Shown: positions 54,760-62,047, numbered from the stretch's first letter. The stretch is DNA of 64,000 nt from Viridibacterium curvum (GCF_039544165.1 NZ_BAABLD010000005.1:434001-498000); one strand, 5' to 3'. Notes: generated from the letters alone by a model not told the origin. Made by a program: numbers and translations.

Positions 54760-55113
54760 TCAAGTGAAATTTCGTTGCCCGCCCTGAAATTCCCACGCCA
54801 TAGGCGGCAAAGGCTCAGCTGGTGGCTGACAAACCCATTCGTATGCGTGATTGCCGAAATGATCGCTTTCCATGTGAACAATAGCTGTGACGCCCAACAG
54901 CGTTGACAAAAATCTCTCGAACTTCTGGAGCCACTCATCCCACTCGAACTCGATTTCCTTGTACGAGGCGCCGAAATGAAGCACTCGATACTCGTACGCC
55001 AGATTCACGTTTTGGTTTTCCGAAATGGAGAACATTGAGCGAACAAGAAATGGCCACTCATCCGTTTCAGGTAGCGCCTGAAGTGCATTCGCATTGATTT
55101 CATCTGCATTGGG
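54760..55113 (-). CDS. Cassette gene of unknown function, copy 1, 5' end lost at N
   Basis: 118 codons of the gene seen complete at 56643-57056; the first 19-20 codons are replaced by the N and unrelated cassette sequence. See the complete copy for description. The truncation is probably an assembly effect. Confidence 0.6.
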   Translation of the reverse strand, partial: PNADEINANALQALPETDEWPFLVRSMFSISENQNVNLAYEYRVLHFGASYKEIEFEWDEWLQKFERFLSTLLGVTAIVHMESDHFGNHAYEWVCQPPAEPLPPMAWEFQGGQRNFT

Positions 55114-55158
55114 NGCTCTCCGGGCATGCCGTAGCGAGGTGCCCGCAACGAAACGAGC

Positions 55159-55257
55159 GGCTAACGTTTGACGTGAGGGGCCGCCGTAGCGGCGAAGCCG
55201 CGAAGGGAACCTGCAAGCGCAGCTTGCAGGCGGTCCCTCTCGACGGAAGGGTTAGCC
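55159..55257 (-). repeat. attC site 21 (type B, 99 bp)
   Basis: Ends GGCTAAC / GTTAGCC; apical stem CTGCAAGCGCAGCTTGCAG. The IS30 left end starts two bases after its core. Confidence 0.94.
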
Positions 55258-55259
55258 GC

Positions 55260-55365
55260 CGCGGATTCACAAACGAAGTGCAACGCCCCGCGAAGCTGGA
55301 GGGCGAGCTGAGATACTGAGAGCTTCCGTTTCCCGCGAAGAAAGAGGAAGCACTCATGAATAAGT
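55260..55365 (+). mobile_element. IS30-family left end fragment
   Basis: Identical to the left 106 bases of the IS30 element at 57165, including its inverted repeat and the ATGAATAAGT start of the transposase gene, then ended by N. Either a second insertion whose body collapsed in assembly or a misjoined copy. Confidence 0.8.
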
Positions 55366-55425
55366 NCAACTTTGAGACTGCGTTCGCTCCTTTTGCTGTT
55401 GTCGTTCTTGAGCAACGCATACTCA

Positions 55426-55827
55426 CTACCCGAACACTTTGTATAGGAAAGTCAGGATGCCAAGAGCCAATAGAATTGACAGAGTGAACTTGGTATTTCG
55501 CCCTCTGTTGTAGTGCCTGTAATCGGGGAAGCTGTTCCTGAACTCCTCGTATTCCGCCCATGTGTGCCAACGGCCATTTGAGTCAAAGATGAAGCGATTA
55601 CCGTCGGAGAGTCGCACTTGCTCGGCTATACCAAACAAGTTCCCGTGTAAGACAAGCTCGAAAGGAATCTTCTCAGTTCTATAGCAACAGCGGCCACCAC
55701 GGATTGCTTCGTCTTTTCGTTCAAATGCACGAAGTTCAAACTCGCGGTCGCCAGAGTCACTTTCGATGAGCAACAGCACGTACTCCACGTTGCTCTTAAT
55801 ATCGGATCGTCGCCAAATCGGTCGCAT
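55426..55827 (-). CDS. Cassette gene with C-terminal membrane anchor, copy 2
   Basis: Identical to the gene at 53543-53944: soluble domain plus terminal helix LSILLALGILTFLY. The exact identity, with no silent change, points to a very recent duplication or to an assembly duplicate. Confidence 0.62.
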   Translation of the reverse strand: MRPIWRRSDIKSNVEYVLLLIESDSGDREFELRAFERKDEAIRGGRCCYRTEKIPFELVLHGNLFGIAEQVRLSDGNRFIFDSNGRWHTWAEYEEFRNSFPDYRHYNRGRNTKFTLSILLALGILTFLYKVFG

Positions 55828-55866
55828 ATCAAATTTCTGGACTTTGAGCCACGGTCGCCCGGTGCG

Positions 55867-55962
55867 GCCTAACGTGGAAGTGAGGGGCAGCCGGAGCGCG
55901 TAGCGCGGAGGGAACCAACAAGCGCAGCTTGTTGGCTGTCCCTCTCGACTGTATGGTTAGGC
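55867..55962 (-). repeat. attC site 22 (type D, 96 bp; copy of site 19)
   Basis: Identical to 53984-54079. Confidence 0.93.
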
Positions 55963-55975
55963 GGTGGTTTGACCA

Positions 55976-56494
55976 TTACATATTTAGCATCTGACGCAAA
56001 GGAGGCTTGGCTGCGCCTGACCACACAGAGGCTTGATGTAGTACCAATACTCTTCCGTCTGCCGTATGGATTGTGAATCGAAACACTTTCTCCGTGTCGC
56101 CGTTCTGCGCCAGCCATGCTATCGAAGGATCATTCGATTTTCTGGGCGTTGAAGATCCAATCCAGTAGCCATGTGCGACGAGCGCTGGTGTGTCGTCTTG
56201 TACCAACTGAACAGCTTCGGTTCCTGTTACGTCTTCAACGACAACCTTCTTTGGCGTGGATTTGTTCTTCTCCGTGAATCCAAAAGTGTAGACCAACTCC
56301 AATTTTTCCCTGTTGATTAGAAACCCTGCAACTTCAATGCGGATTTCTTTATCTTCTGTGGGAAGTGCGCCGCCCGCTGCCACAGGGAGTTGAATGATCT
56401 TACCGCCGGACACAGTGAAATTTTTCAATGTGGCCTGCGGCCCGGCGCATGCGCTAAGAAAAATTGATACGACAGCGACGAATGCGATTTTCAT
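55976..56494 (-). CDS. Cassette-encoded lipoprotein, copy 2
   Basis: Identical to the lipoprotein gene at 54093-54611 (lipobox LSAC at Cys16). As part of the duplicated block it may not be a separate locus. Confidence 0.68.
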   Translation of the reverse strand: MKIAFVAVVSIFLSACAGPQATLKNFTVSGGKIIQLPVAAGGALPTEDKEIRIEVAGFLINREKLELVYTFGFTEKNKSTPKKVVVEDVTGTEAVQLVQDDTPALVAHGYWIGSSTPRKSNDPSIAWLAQNGDTEKVFRFTIHTADGRVLVLHQASVWSGAAKPPLRQMLNM

Positions 56495-56501
56495 CTGGGA
56501 A

Positions 56502-56594
56502 GCCTAACGTGGAAGTAAGCGGACGCCGGAGCGCGAAGCGCGGAGGGAACCACAAGCGCAGCTTGTGGCGGTCCGCTTGACTGTAGGGTTAGAC
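56502..56594 (-). repeat. attC site 23 (type A, 93 bp; copy of site 20)
   Basis: Identical to 54619-54711. Confidence 0.93.
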
Positions 56595-56642
56595 ATCGTT
56601 TGCGGCAATACTTTCACACGATTTTCCTTGCCTATAATCACT

Positions 56643-57056
56643 TCAAGTGAAATTTCGTTGCCCGCCCTGAAATTCCCACGCCATAGGCGGCAAAGGCTCA
56701 GCTGGTGGCTGACAAACCCATTCGTATGCGTGATTGCCGAAATGATCGCTTTCCATGTGAACAATAGCTGTGACGCCCAACAGCGTTGACAAAAATCTCT
56801 CGAACTTCTGGAGCCACTCATCCCACTCGAACTCGATTTCCTTGTACGAGGCGCCGAAATGAAGCACTCGATACTCGTACGCCAGATTCACGTTTTGGTT
56901 TTCCGAAATGGAGAACATTGAGCGAACAAGAAATGGCCACTCATCCGTTTCAGGTAGCGCCTGAAGTGCATTCGCATTGATTTCATCTGCATTGGGCCAG
57001 GCCTCCCTTGAAGGAAAAAGTAGAACATGGCCGTAGACGATTGTTCGGTGACCCAT
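56643..57056 (-). CDS. Cassette gene of unknown function, complete copy
   Basis: 137 aa soluble acidic protein from ATG 57056 (MGHRTIVYGHVLLFPSREAW), seven bases after the attC core. Features are PFLVRSMFSISENQNVNLAY, EIEFEWDEWLQKFERFLSTL and a Trp/Pro-rich end (HAYEWVCQPPAEPLPPMAWE). It may be an immunity-like or adaptor protein; no family recognised. A truncated copy is at 54760-55113. Confidence 0.68.
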   Translation of the reverse strand: MGHRTIVYGHVLLFPSREAWPNADEINANALQALPETDEWPFLVRSMFSISENQNVNLAYEYRVLHFGASYKEIEFEWDEWLQKFERFLSTLLGVTAIVHMESDHFGNHAYEWVCQPPAEPLPPMAWEFQGGQRNFT

Positions 57057-57063
57057 ATGCGAT

Positions 57064-57162
57064 GTCTAACGTTTGACGTGAGGGGCCGCCGTAGCGGCGA
57101 AGCCGCGAAGGGAACCTGCAAGCGCAGCTTGCAGGCGGTCCCTCTCGACGGAATTGTTGGGC
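57064..57162 (-). repeat. attC site 24 (type B, 99 bp)
   Basis: Ends GTCTAAC / GTTGGGC; apical stem CTGCAAGCGCAGCTTGCAG. The IS30 element starts two bases after its core. Confidence 0.94.
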
Positions 57163-57164
57163 GT

Positions 57165-58247
57165 CGCGGATTCACAAACGAAGTGCAACGCCCCGCGAAG
57201 CTGGAGGGCGAGCTGAGATACTGAGAGCTTCCGTTTCCCGCGAAGAAAGAGGAAGCACTCATGAATAAGTACCACCAGCTCACCCGAGAGGAAAGATACT
57301 GCATAACGGGGCTGCAAAGTGCGGGCCTGTCTCAAGCCGCGATTGCCCGGCACATGGGACGCGCCGCCAGCACGATCAGCCGCGAGTTGCGGCGCAACCG
57401 CACGACTCACGACGGGCGCTACCGTGCGGAGAAAGCGCAGAAATACGCCAGCGCCAGACGCCGACGAGCACGGCGACGCTCCTGGTACAGCGCCTTGCAA
57501 TGGCAGACCGTCGAAGCGCTGCTGCGCAAGAAGTGGAGCCCTGAACAGATCAGTGCGGTACTGCGACAAAAAGCAGTCTGCAGGATGAGTCACGAGACCA
57601 TCTACCGGTACATCCTGCGAGACAAACGCGAAGGCGGAACGCTCTATAAACATATGCGCATCATGACCAAGGTGTGCCGCAAGCGGTACGCAGGCAAGGA
57701 CTCGCGGGGCGTGCTGGCAGGCAAACGCCACATCAGCGAGCGGGGGGCGGCGATAGAACAGCGCCAGCAACTGGGGCACTGGGAGGGCGACACGGTCATT
57801 GGTTAGGACAAGCATCACTGCATCCTCACACTGCTTGAACGCAAATCCGGCTACGCCGTGATCAAGAAGATCAGCTCGCGGACTACCCGACAAGTGAACT
57901 GGGCAGCCAGCATCGCCTTGCGTGAGCATGCCGGCCGCTTCCATACGCTCACACTGGACAACGGTACCGAGTTCCACGACTACAAGGCGCTCGAAGAGCG
58001 CTTCCCGCTCACCTGCTACTTCGCCACGCCGTACCACTCCTGGGAGCGTGGGGCCAACGAAAACCTCAATGGCCTGATCCGGCAGTACATACCCAAGGGC
58101 ACTTGCATGAGCACGCTCACGCAGAAACAGTGCGACTGGATCGCTAACGAATTAAATACCCGACCGAGAAAAAGACACCAGTTCAAAACCCCGAAGGAGA
58201 TTTATTATGGTTCCAGATGATCGTTGCACTTCAACGTTGAGACTGCG
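57165..58247 (+). mobile_element. IS30-family insertion sequence
   Basis: 1,083 bp, normal for the family. Left end CGCGGATTCACAAACGAAGT (57165-57190) and right end CGTTGCACTTCAACGTTGAG (58222-58247) are imperfect inverted repeats, matching at 18 of 26 positions with the inner 11 (GAAGTGCAACG) identical. The transposase reads on the plus strand, against the cassette genes. No clear target duplication is seen. It lies between attC 24 and the 3' end of a cassette gene. Confidence 0.85.
57261..58220 (+). pseudogene. IS30-family transposase interrupted by in-frame TAG
   Basis: About 319 codons. The N-terminal helix-turn-helix region is MNKYHQLTREERYCITGLQS and ARHMGRAASTISRELRRNRT; the DDE residues are in HWEGDTVIG, TLDNGTEFHDY and GANENLNGLIRQYIPKGT. 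A TAG at 57804-57806 follows VIG; the frame then continues without shift as DKHHCILTLLERKSGYAVIK. One base change (AAG or CAG to TAG) explains it. The stop falls between the first and second catalytic Asp, so the product is inactive unless read through or the base is a sequencing error. Confidence 0.85.
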
Positions 58248-58701
58248 CATCCTTCTTCATCCAGCCATCTTCAGTAACTACATAGATTCCATCAGCGGCT
58301 TGATATTCCAGACCTATAGATTCACCGATAGTCCCTGGAAATAGACGCTTCTCGTGCTCGGGAACGTCTTTGAGCATGTCCATTGCGTAAGAAAAAACAT
58401 ACTTTCCTTCGCCGAGAACATACGCTCGACCGATGTATTCGGCCGCTGAATGCAGTTTAAATTTTGTTAAGAACTCTTCTGCAATTGTTTGCTCTATTAA
58501 TGAATGAGCCGCAGCCAACCGAAGCATAGATTTCGTAGCCCAATAAGCAGAAAATTTACTGTAAGCGAGCTCATGTTCGTTGTCACCGGAGTAAGCTCCG
58601 ACAGGTAGGTCTGGAATCAGCGGGACCATAGCTCGATACCATGCTGCTGCCTCGCTCGCGCTCATTGAGAGAGGCAATGGAACAGCAATTGAATCTTTCA
58701 T
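58231..58701 (-). CDS. Cassette gene cut at 3' end by IS30
   Basis: 156 aa from ATG 58701 (MKDSIAVPLPLSMSASEAAA). It is alpha-helical and soluble (AYWATKSMLRLAAAHSLIEQ, EEFLTKFKLHSAAEYIGRAY) with a C-terminal strand region YQAADGIYVVTEDGWMKKDA. The last codons and the TGA come from the IS30 right inverted repeat (AGTCTCAACGTTGA), so the native C-terminus is lost or altered. No family recognised. GGAGATATAA precedes the ATG. Confidence 0.65.
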   Translation of the reverse strand: MKDSIAVPLPLSMSASEAAAWYRAMVPLIPDLPVGAYSGDNEHELAYSKFSAYWATKSMLRLAAAHSLIEQTIAEEFLTKFKLHSAAEYIGRAYVLGEGKYVFSYAMDMLKDVPEHEKRLFPGTIGESIGLEYQAADGIYVVTEDGWMKKDAQSQR

Positions 58702-58782
58702 TTATATCTCCTGACTTTTTGTGGCAGAAACCTACATGGACCTGCTATGACCCTTCGGAATACGAACAACGCAAGTATTCCG

Positions 58783-58875
58783 GGCTAACGTGGAAGTAAG
58801 CGGACGCCGGAGCGCGTAGCGCGGAGGGAACCACAAGCGCAGCTTGTGGCGGTCCGCTTGACTGTAGGGTTAGGC
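58783..58875 (-). repeat. attC site 25 (type A, 93 bp)
   Basis: Ends GGCTAAC / GTTAGGC; middle arm GGAGCGCGTAGCGCGGAGG. Confidence 0.95.
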
Positions 58876-59289
58876 CGCGGTTGCATTCTCGGCCCGCCAA
58901 AGAACGAAAGAGCCTTCCATTGCTGCAGAAGCCTCAATGATGACCTTAAATGTTTCGTCCGATTTGTAGCCCTTCACGTACTCGCTGAAACCATCGAAGA
59001 ATAGCTCTGTTCCTCCGACTGCATCATTCGGAATGCGAAGCAAGTTGTCTTGGTTTCCAGCATACCAATAAGGAAAAGGAAGGAACTCATCTTCGATGCG
59101 GATTGCAATCAGATCAATTTCACCCCAAGCGACGGATTGCTTAACTTCACCTTCAAAGTACAACTGAACTCCCTGCTCGTTGTAGATGACCGAAATGGGT
59201 GAAGAAGGCTGATTTTTTGTGGGAGTACTTGTGGAGCGTGCGCCGCCGCTTTCGGATTTTGTGAAGAGACGCTGAAAGAAGCGGAGCAT
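58870..59289 (-). CDS. Cassette gene of unknown function
   Basis: 139 aa from ATG 59289 (MLRFFQRLFTKSESGGARST), eight bases after the attC core. A basic amphipathic N-terminus and a Ser/Thr/Pro-rich linker precede a compact domain: VIYNEQGVQLYFEGEVKQSV, GEIDLIAIRIEDEFLPFPYW, GTELFFDGFSEYVKGYKSDE. The pattern is like small cytosolic proteins found near polymorphic toxin immunity genes, but that is only an impression. The stop codon is in attC. Confidence 0.65.
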   Translation of the reverse strand: MLRFFQRLFTKSESGGARSTSTPTKNQPSSPISVIYNEQGVQLYFEGEVKQSVAWGEIDLIAIRIEDEFLPFPYWYAGNQDNLLRIPNDAVGGTELFFDGFSEYVKGYKSDETFKVIIEASAAMEGSFVLWRAENATAA

Positions 59290-59297
59290 TTGGTAAG

Positions 59298-59393
59298 GCC
59301 TAACGTGGAAGTGAGGGGCAGCCGGAGCGCGTAGCGCGGAGGGAACCAACAAGCGCAGCTTGTTGGCTGTCCCGCTCGACTGCAGTGTTATGC
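59298..59393 (-). repeat. attC site 26 (type D, 96 bp)
   Basis: Ends GCCTAAC / GTTATGC; apical stem CAACAAGCGCAGCTTGTTG. Confidence 0.94.
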
Positions 59394-60026
59394 ATCTGTG
59401 CGTTGCTCAATGTGGATTGACTCGGCTTCATACGATGAAAAGCGGTGCACGGTTTCAACGTGTATTGTGCGTTCAGACATCACTACAAACTCTATTTCGC
59501 CGCCAATGCCTACTCTCTCAGCTAACGGCAGAAGGCGATCCTGACGTTGCTGCTCTAAGATGATTTCAATGAGAGAGTCGGGGAAGCGAATATTTCCGTT
59601 CAGCGTAACCGGTACAACGGGCTTGAACCCAAGGGCATCTTGCTGAATTCTATCGGAGCGAAAGTTCTGTTCTGAGCGATAGGCGTAACCAATATACCGC
59701 TCTTCTTGGGTTGAATAGCCGAAGTGATAGATTGTGGCAGTAAGGCCGCTCAGCCCCCCTTCGGCTTGGACCGATTCGCGAAAAATACTCGAAGCGTATG
59801 CATCCAACTCGTCAATCGTCGCTCTGCCGTAATTGGCTTGAAGATGCTGAAACCACCCATTGATAAACCCCGAATGTCCTGTGCCCGCGACCACCAGATC
59901 GGACTCTGGAACAGCCAAGAATTTGCGTTGAAAACACATCGGCATTCTGTCCTCGGCACCAATTACAAGGGTGTCCATGGCGATGCAAACTTGCTCAGGT
60001 TGGAGGGCGAAGACAAGAGCTGTCAT
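59388..60026 (-). CDS. Cassette-encoded proteasome-like Ntn-hydrolase candidate
   Basis: 212 aa from ATG 60026. The N-terminus MTALVFALQPEQVCIAMDTL then VIGAEDR, followed by MCFQRKFLAVPESDLVVAGT and GHSGFINGWFQHL, follows the plan of HslV/proteasome beta subunits: Thr2 (Thr1 after Met removal) as nucleophile, Asp18 (mature 17) in the AxD turn, and Lys35 (mature 34; canonical 33) before a strand that ends in AG. Central and C-terminal parts (SGLTATIYHFGYSTQEERYI, GEIEFVVMSERTIHVETVHR) could form the second sheet. It lacks an HslU partner in the window. The stop is in attC. Fold is an inference from motif spacing. Confidence 0.6.
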   Translation of the reverse strand: MTALVFALQPEQVCIAMDTLVIGAEDRMPMCFQRKFLAVPESDLVVAGTGHSGFINGWFQHLQANYGRATIDELDAYASSIFRESVQAEGGLSGLTATIYHFGYSTQEERYIGYAYRSEQNFRSDRIQQDALGFKPVVPVTLNGNIRFPDSLIEIILEQQRQDRLLPLAERVGIGGEIEFVVMSERTIHVETVHRFSSYEAESIHIEQRTDA

Positions 60027-60042
60027 TGGCGCAAATTAAGAG

Positions 60043-60138
60043 GCATAACGTTTGAGGTAAGGGGCAGCCGGAGCTGCGCAGCAGCGTAGGGAACCACAAG
60101 CGCAGCTTGTGGCTGTCCCTTTGACCGAATTGTTAGCC
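60043..60138 (-). repeat. attC site 27 (type C, 96 bp)
   Basis: Ends GCATAAC / GTTAGCC; left end complements the GTTATGC core of site 26. Same arms as site 16. Confidence 0.94.
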
Positions 60139-60321
60139 GCGACCGACTGTGACACCGGCATTGCCCTTGGGTTTGAAACTGCGCCCAGCATAACCATTGG
60201 ATTTGCTCGTCGCAATCATCTCGGGTGCTGAAGTAGCACGTGCCGCCACAGGGTTGCGTGCCTTTGCTCGCGGCGCCAGCCGCCAAGCCCCATCGACGGG
60301 TGCAGCACTCACAGCCGGCAC
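60133..60321 (-). CDS. Small ORF of repeated cassette family
   Basis: 62 aa from a GTG at 60321. The C-terminal half (EMIATSKSNGYAGRSFKPKG then NAGVTVGRG) is also encoded by the cassettes at 48.7 kb (QPKGNAGVTVSRG) and 61.5 kb, each with its stop in the attC. It may be the remains of a longer gene. The rest of this cassette (60322-60525) holds no convincing gene; its right end repeats that of the related cassettes (CTGAAGAGCCGCACCGGTAT). Confidence 0.4.
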   Translation of the reverse strand: MPAVSAAPVDGAWRLAPRAKARNPVAARATSAPEMIATSKSNGYAGRSFKPKGNAGVTVGRG

Positions 60322-60525
60322 CTACGAAGTGACACCGCCTGATGGTTTTGCCTTTGTGCCCGGATACGCGTTGTGCTCGTGCCAGCGCGTTCGTGTGCCA
60401 CCTGACCACTGAGTGTCCGTGCTCAAAATTCGTGTCGAGAACAGGCCCAAAACACCTGCCTGAAGAGCCGCACCGGTATTGGCTCTCCGGGCATGCCGTG
60501 GAGAGGGGCGCGGTGCGAAACGAGC

Positions 60526-60618
60526 GGCTAACGTTTGACGTGAGGGGCGGCCGGAGCCGAAGGCGGAGGGAACCCAAAGCGCAGCTTTGGGACGTCCCTC
60601 TCGACGGAATTGTTAGCC
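60526..60618 (-). repeat. attC site 28 (type B, 93 bp)
   Basis: Ends GGCTAAC / GTTAGCC; shorter middle arm (GCCGAAGGCGGAGG) and apical stem CCCAAAGCGCAGCTTTGGG. Confidence 0.93.
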
Positions 60619-61389
60619 ATTGAGCGCCTCAATGAAAGTACTGGCCGGCCACTTCTTTCGGTCTGACACCTGGCCGTCACCTAGCTCGATAAGCCTGGGC
60701 GTGCCCTCCCTGTTGAGCACGATATCAACGGAAAAGAAAGGACTTTCGATACGGCGCGCAATGTCTTTAACGAGTTCGGGGACAACACCATCGCGGGCGA
60801 ACGCCTTGCCACGGAAGACGAAATACCGTTCTTCTGTTTCTGGCAATAAGTCTTCAAGCTCACGAATGCACACGCCACCCTCTAATTGGCCGCGGTAGCG
60901 CTCAATCAGGTCGACTACCTCTCGAACCTCGGCAACGCTCCGGGCGACAGACCCTCTTGAAGTGGTAAGTGATTTGACAAAGTCCTTTACGAAGTAAGCG
61001 CTCCAGCCAGTCGTGGAAAGCGAAGTCGTAAAATCGTCGTCCTTCGAGAGCACAATCGTTCTGGGTGTGACGTCTTTGCATTGTTCGTACCACTCGGGAA
61101 GATAGTGGCATCGTCGGTAGTCCTCGGCAGTTACGACAGCCGTTGCACCCTTTGACTCAATCGCCTCCTGCAATTGAGCGTAGCGAGCCGGCGTTAGCAT
61201 CCAGCCGCGATAAAGGATTTCTCCTTCGAAAGCGTTCGTGGGACGCGGTTTGAACTCGCCAAGCTCGAAATCTTCAGAAGAGAACAGAAAGCAGGTAAAT
61301 CCAGCGCTTTGAGCAGCCGAGAATTCTTCTTCGTATGCCTCGTCAGGCTTCTTCTTATCAAAGGGATCACACGGGTAGAGGAGGTGCAT
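60613..61389 (-). CDS. R2K-clade ATP-grasp protein
   Basis: 258 aa soluble protein, probably an ATP-dependent ligase of the ATP-grasp R2K class (family formerly DUF4343). Seen: an N-terminal MHLLYPCDPFDKKKPDEAYE segment with FSSEDFELGEF, the nucleotide-contacting TIVLSKDDDFTTSLSTTGWS and YFVKDFVKS (lysines typical of the R2K clade), EERYFVFRGKAFARDG, and the C-terminal metal/ATP site SVDIVLNREGTPRLIELGDG. R2K proteins are thought to modify peptides or proteins, often in phage or conflict settings. The gene ends in the attC core. One of the largest cassette genes. Confidence 0.75.
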   Translation of the reverse strand: MHLLYPCDPFDKKKPDEAYEEEFSAAQSAGFTCFLFSSEDFELGEFKPRPTNAFEGEILYRGWMLTPARYAQLQEAIESKGATAVVTAEDYRRCHYLPEWYEQCKDVTPRTIVLSKDDDFTTSLSTTGWSAYFVKDFVKSLTTSRGSVARSVAEVREVVDLIERYRGQLEGGVCIRELEDLLPETEERYFVFRGKAFARDGVVPELVKDIARRIESPFFSVDIVLNREGTPRLIELGDGQVSDRKKWPASTFIEALNG

Positions 61390-61398
61390 ATTTGATAT

Positions 61399-61494
61399 GG
61401 CTAACGTTTGAGGTAAGGGGCAGCCGGAGCGCGAAGCGCGGAGGGCACCTGCAAGCGCAGCTTGCAGGCTGTCCCGTTGACCGATTGGTTAGCC
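61399..61494 (-). repeat. attC site 29 (type C, 96 bp)
   Basis: Ends GGCTAAC / GTTAGCC; same arms as site 10 with GAGCGCGAAGCGCGGAGG in the middle. Confidence 0.94.
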
Positions 61495-61951
61495 GCGACT
61501 GACTGTGACACCGGCATTGCCCTTGGGTTGGAAACTGCGCCCAGCATAACCATTGGCTTTGCTCGTCGCAATCATCTCGGTCACTGAAGCAGCCCGTGCC
61601 GCCACAGGGTTGCGTGCCTTCGCTCGCGGCGTGAGCCGCCTGACCCTACAGAGCTCTCATGACCCGCGAAGCTGACCGATGAAGCCAGTGAATTTTTTTT
61701 TGTTCGCTTGCACGATTGAAACTGCGCCAGAGCGATGAACGACCAACTGTTTCTCGTGCGCGGACAAGCCATTCTTGTCGCGCCAGATCGTCCGTGACTC
61801 ACCCTCATCCCGAACGTCCGAGCCCTCAAACCCCGCGTGCGATTGCGCCAAAGAAAGTGCGGAAGAGGGCCTTGAAAAATGGTGCCTGAAGAGCCGCACC
61901 AGTATTGCCTCTCCGGGCAGACCGTAGCGAGAGGCCCGCACCGAAACAAGC
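61495..61951 (-). repeat. Repeated degenerate cassette, copy at 61.5 kb
   Basis: Matches 48740-49183 over nearly its whole length, with scattered changes. In this copy one frame runs through the whole body with a single stop at 61657-61659, after which ARNPVAARAASVTEMIATSK and a GNAGVTVSRG ending in attC are still encoded. Confidence 0.8.
61657..61941 (-). CDS. Possible small exported protein of repeated cassette
   Basis: 94 aa or a little shorter. It contains PGEAILVRLFRHHFSRPSSA followed by LSLAQSHAGFEGSDVRDEGE and SRTIWRDKNGLSAHEKQLVV, the counterpart of the ORF at 48877. The signal-peptide-like part is interrupted here by a polar insertion (HFSRPSS), so export is doubtful. It could be the N-terminal half of a protein split by the stop at 61657. 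Confidence 0.42.
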   Translation of the reverse strand: MRASRYGLPGEAILVRLFRHHFSRPSSALSLAQSHAGFEGSDVRDEGESRTIWRDKNGLSAHEKQLVVHRSGAVSIVQANKKKFTGFIGQLRGS

Positions 61952-62047
61952 GTCTAACGTGGAAGTAAGCGGACGCCGGAGCGCGCTAGCGCGGAGGGAA
62001 CCTGCAAGCGCAGCTTGCAGGCGGTCCGCTTGACTGTAGGGTTAGGC
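61952..62047 (-). repeat. attC site 30 (type A, 96 bp)
   Basis: Ends GTCTAAC / GTTAGGC; middle arm GAGCGCGCTAGCGCGGAGG as in site 11. Confidence 0.95.

Larger units (their letters stand above)
53484..55113. repeat. 1,630-bp duplicated block, copy 1
   Basis: This block is repeated base for base at 55367-56996. It holds two complete cassette genes, most of a third, and attC sites 19 and 20. Its right end is an N (55114), and the second copy begins just after an N (55366). Confidence 0.9.
55115..55365. repeat. Segment between two Ns: cassette end, attC and IS30 left end
   Basis: 55115-55165 equals 49140-49190 (the start side of the repeated cassette), 55159-55257 is an attC, and 55260-55365 equals the first 106 bases of the IS30 element (57165-57270), stopping five codons into its transposase gene. 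Both ends are undetermined bases. Confidence 0.85.
55367..56996. repeat. 1,630-bp duplicated block, copy 2
   Basis: Same sequence as 53484-55113, offset by 1,883 bases. Sequence continues to the right without an N, giving the full third gene and attC 24. Confidence 0.9.

Noticed and set aside
57261..58220. Two separate genes (57261-57806 and 57858-58220) in the IS30
   Set aside because: They are one transposase in the same frame, split only by a TAG.
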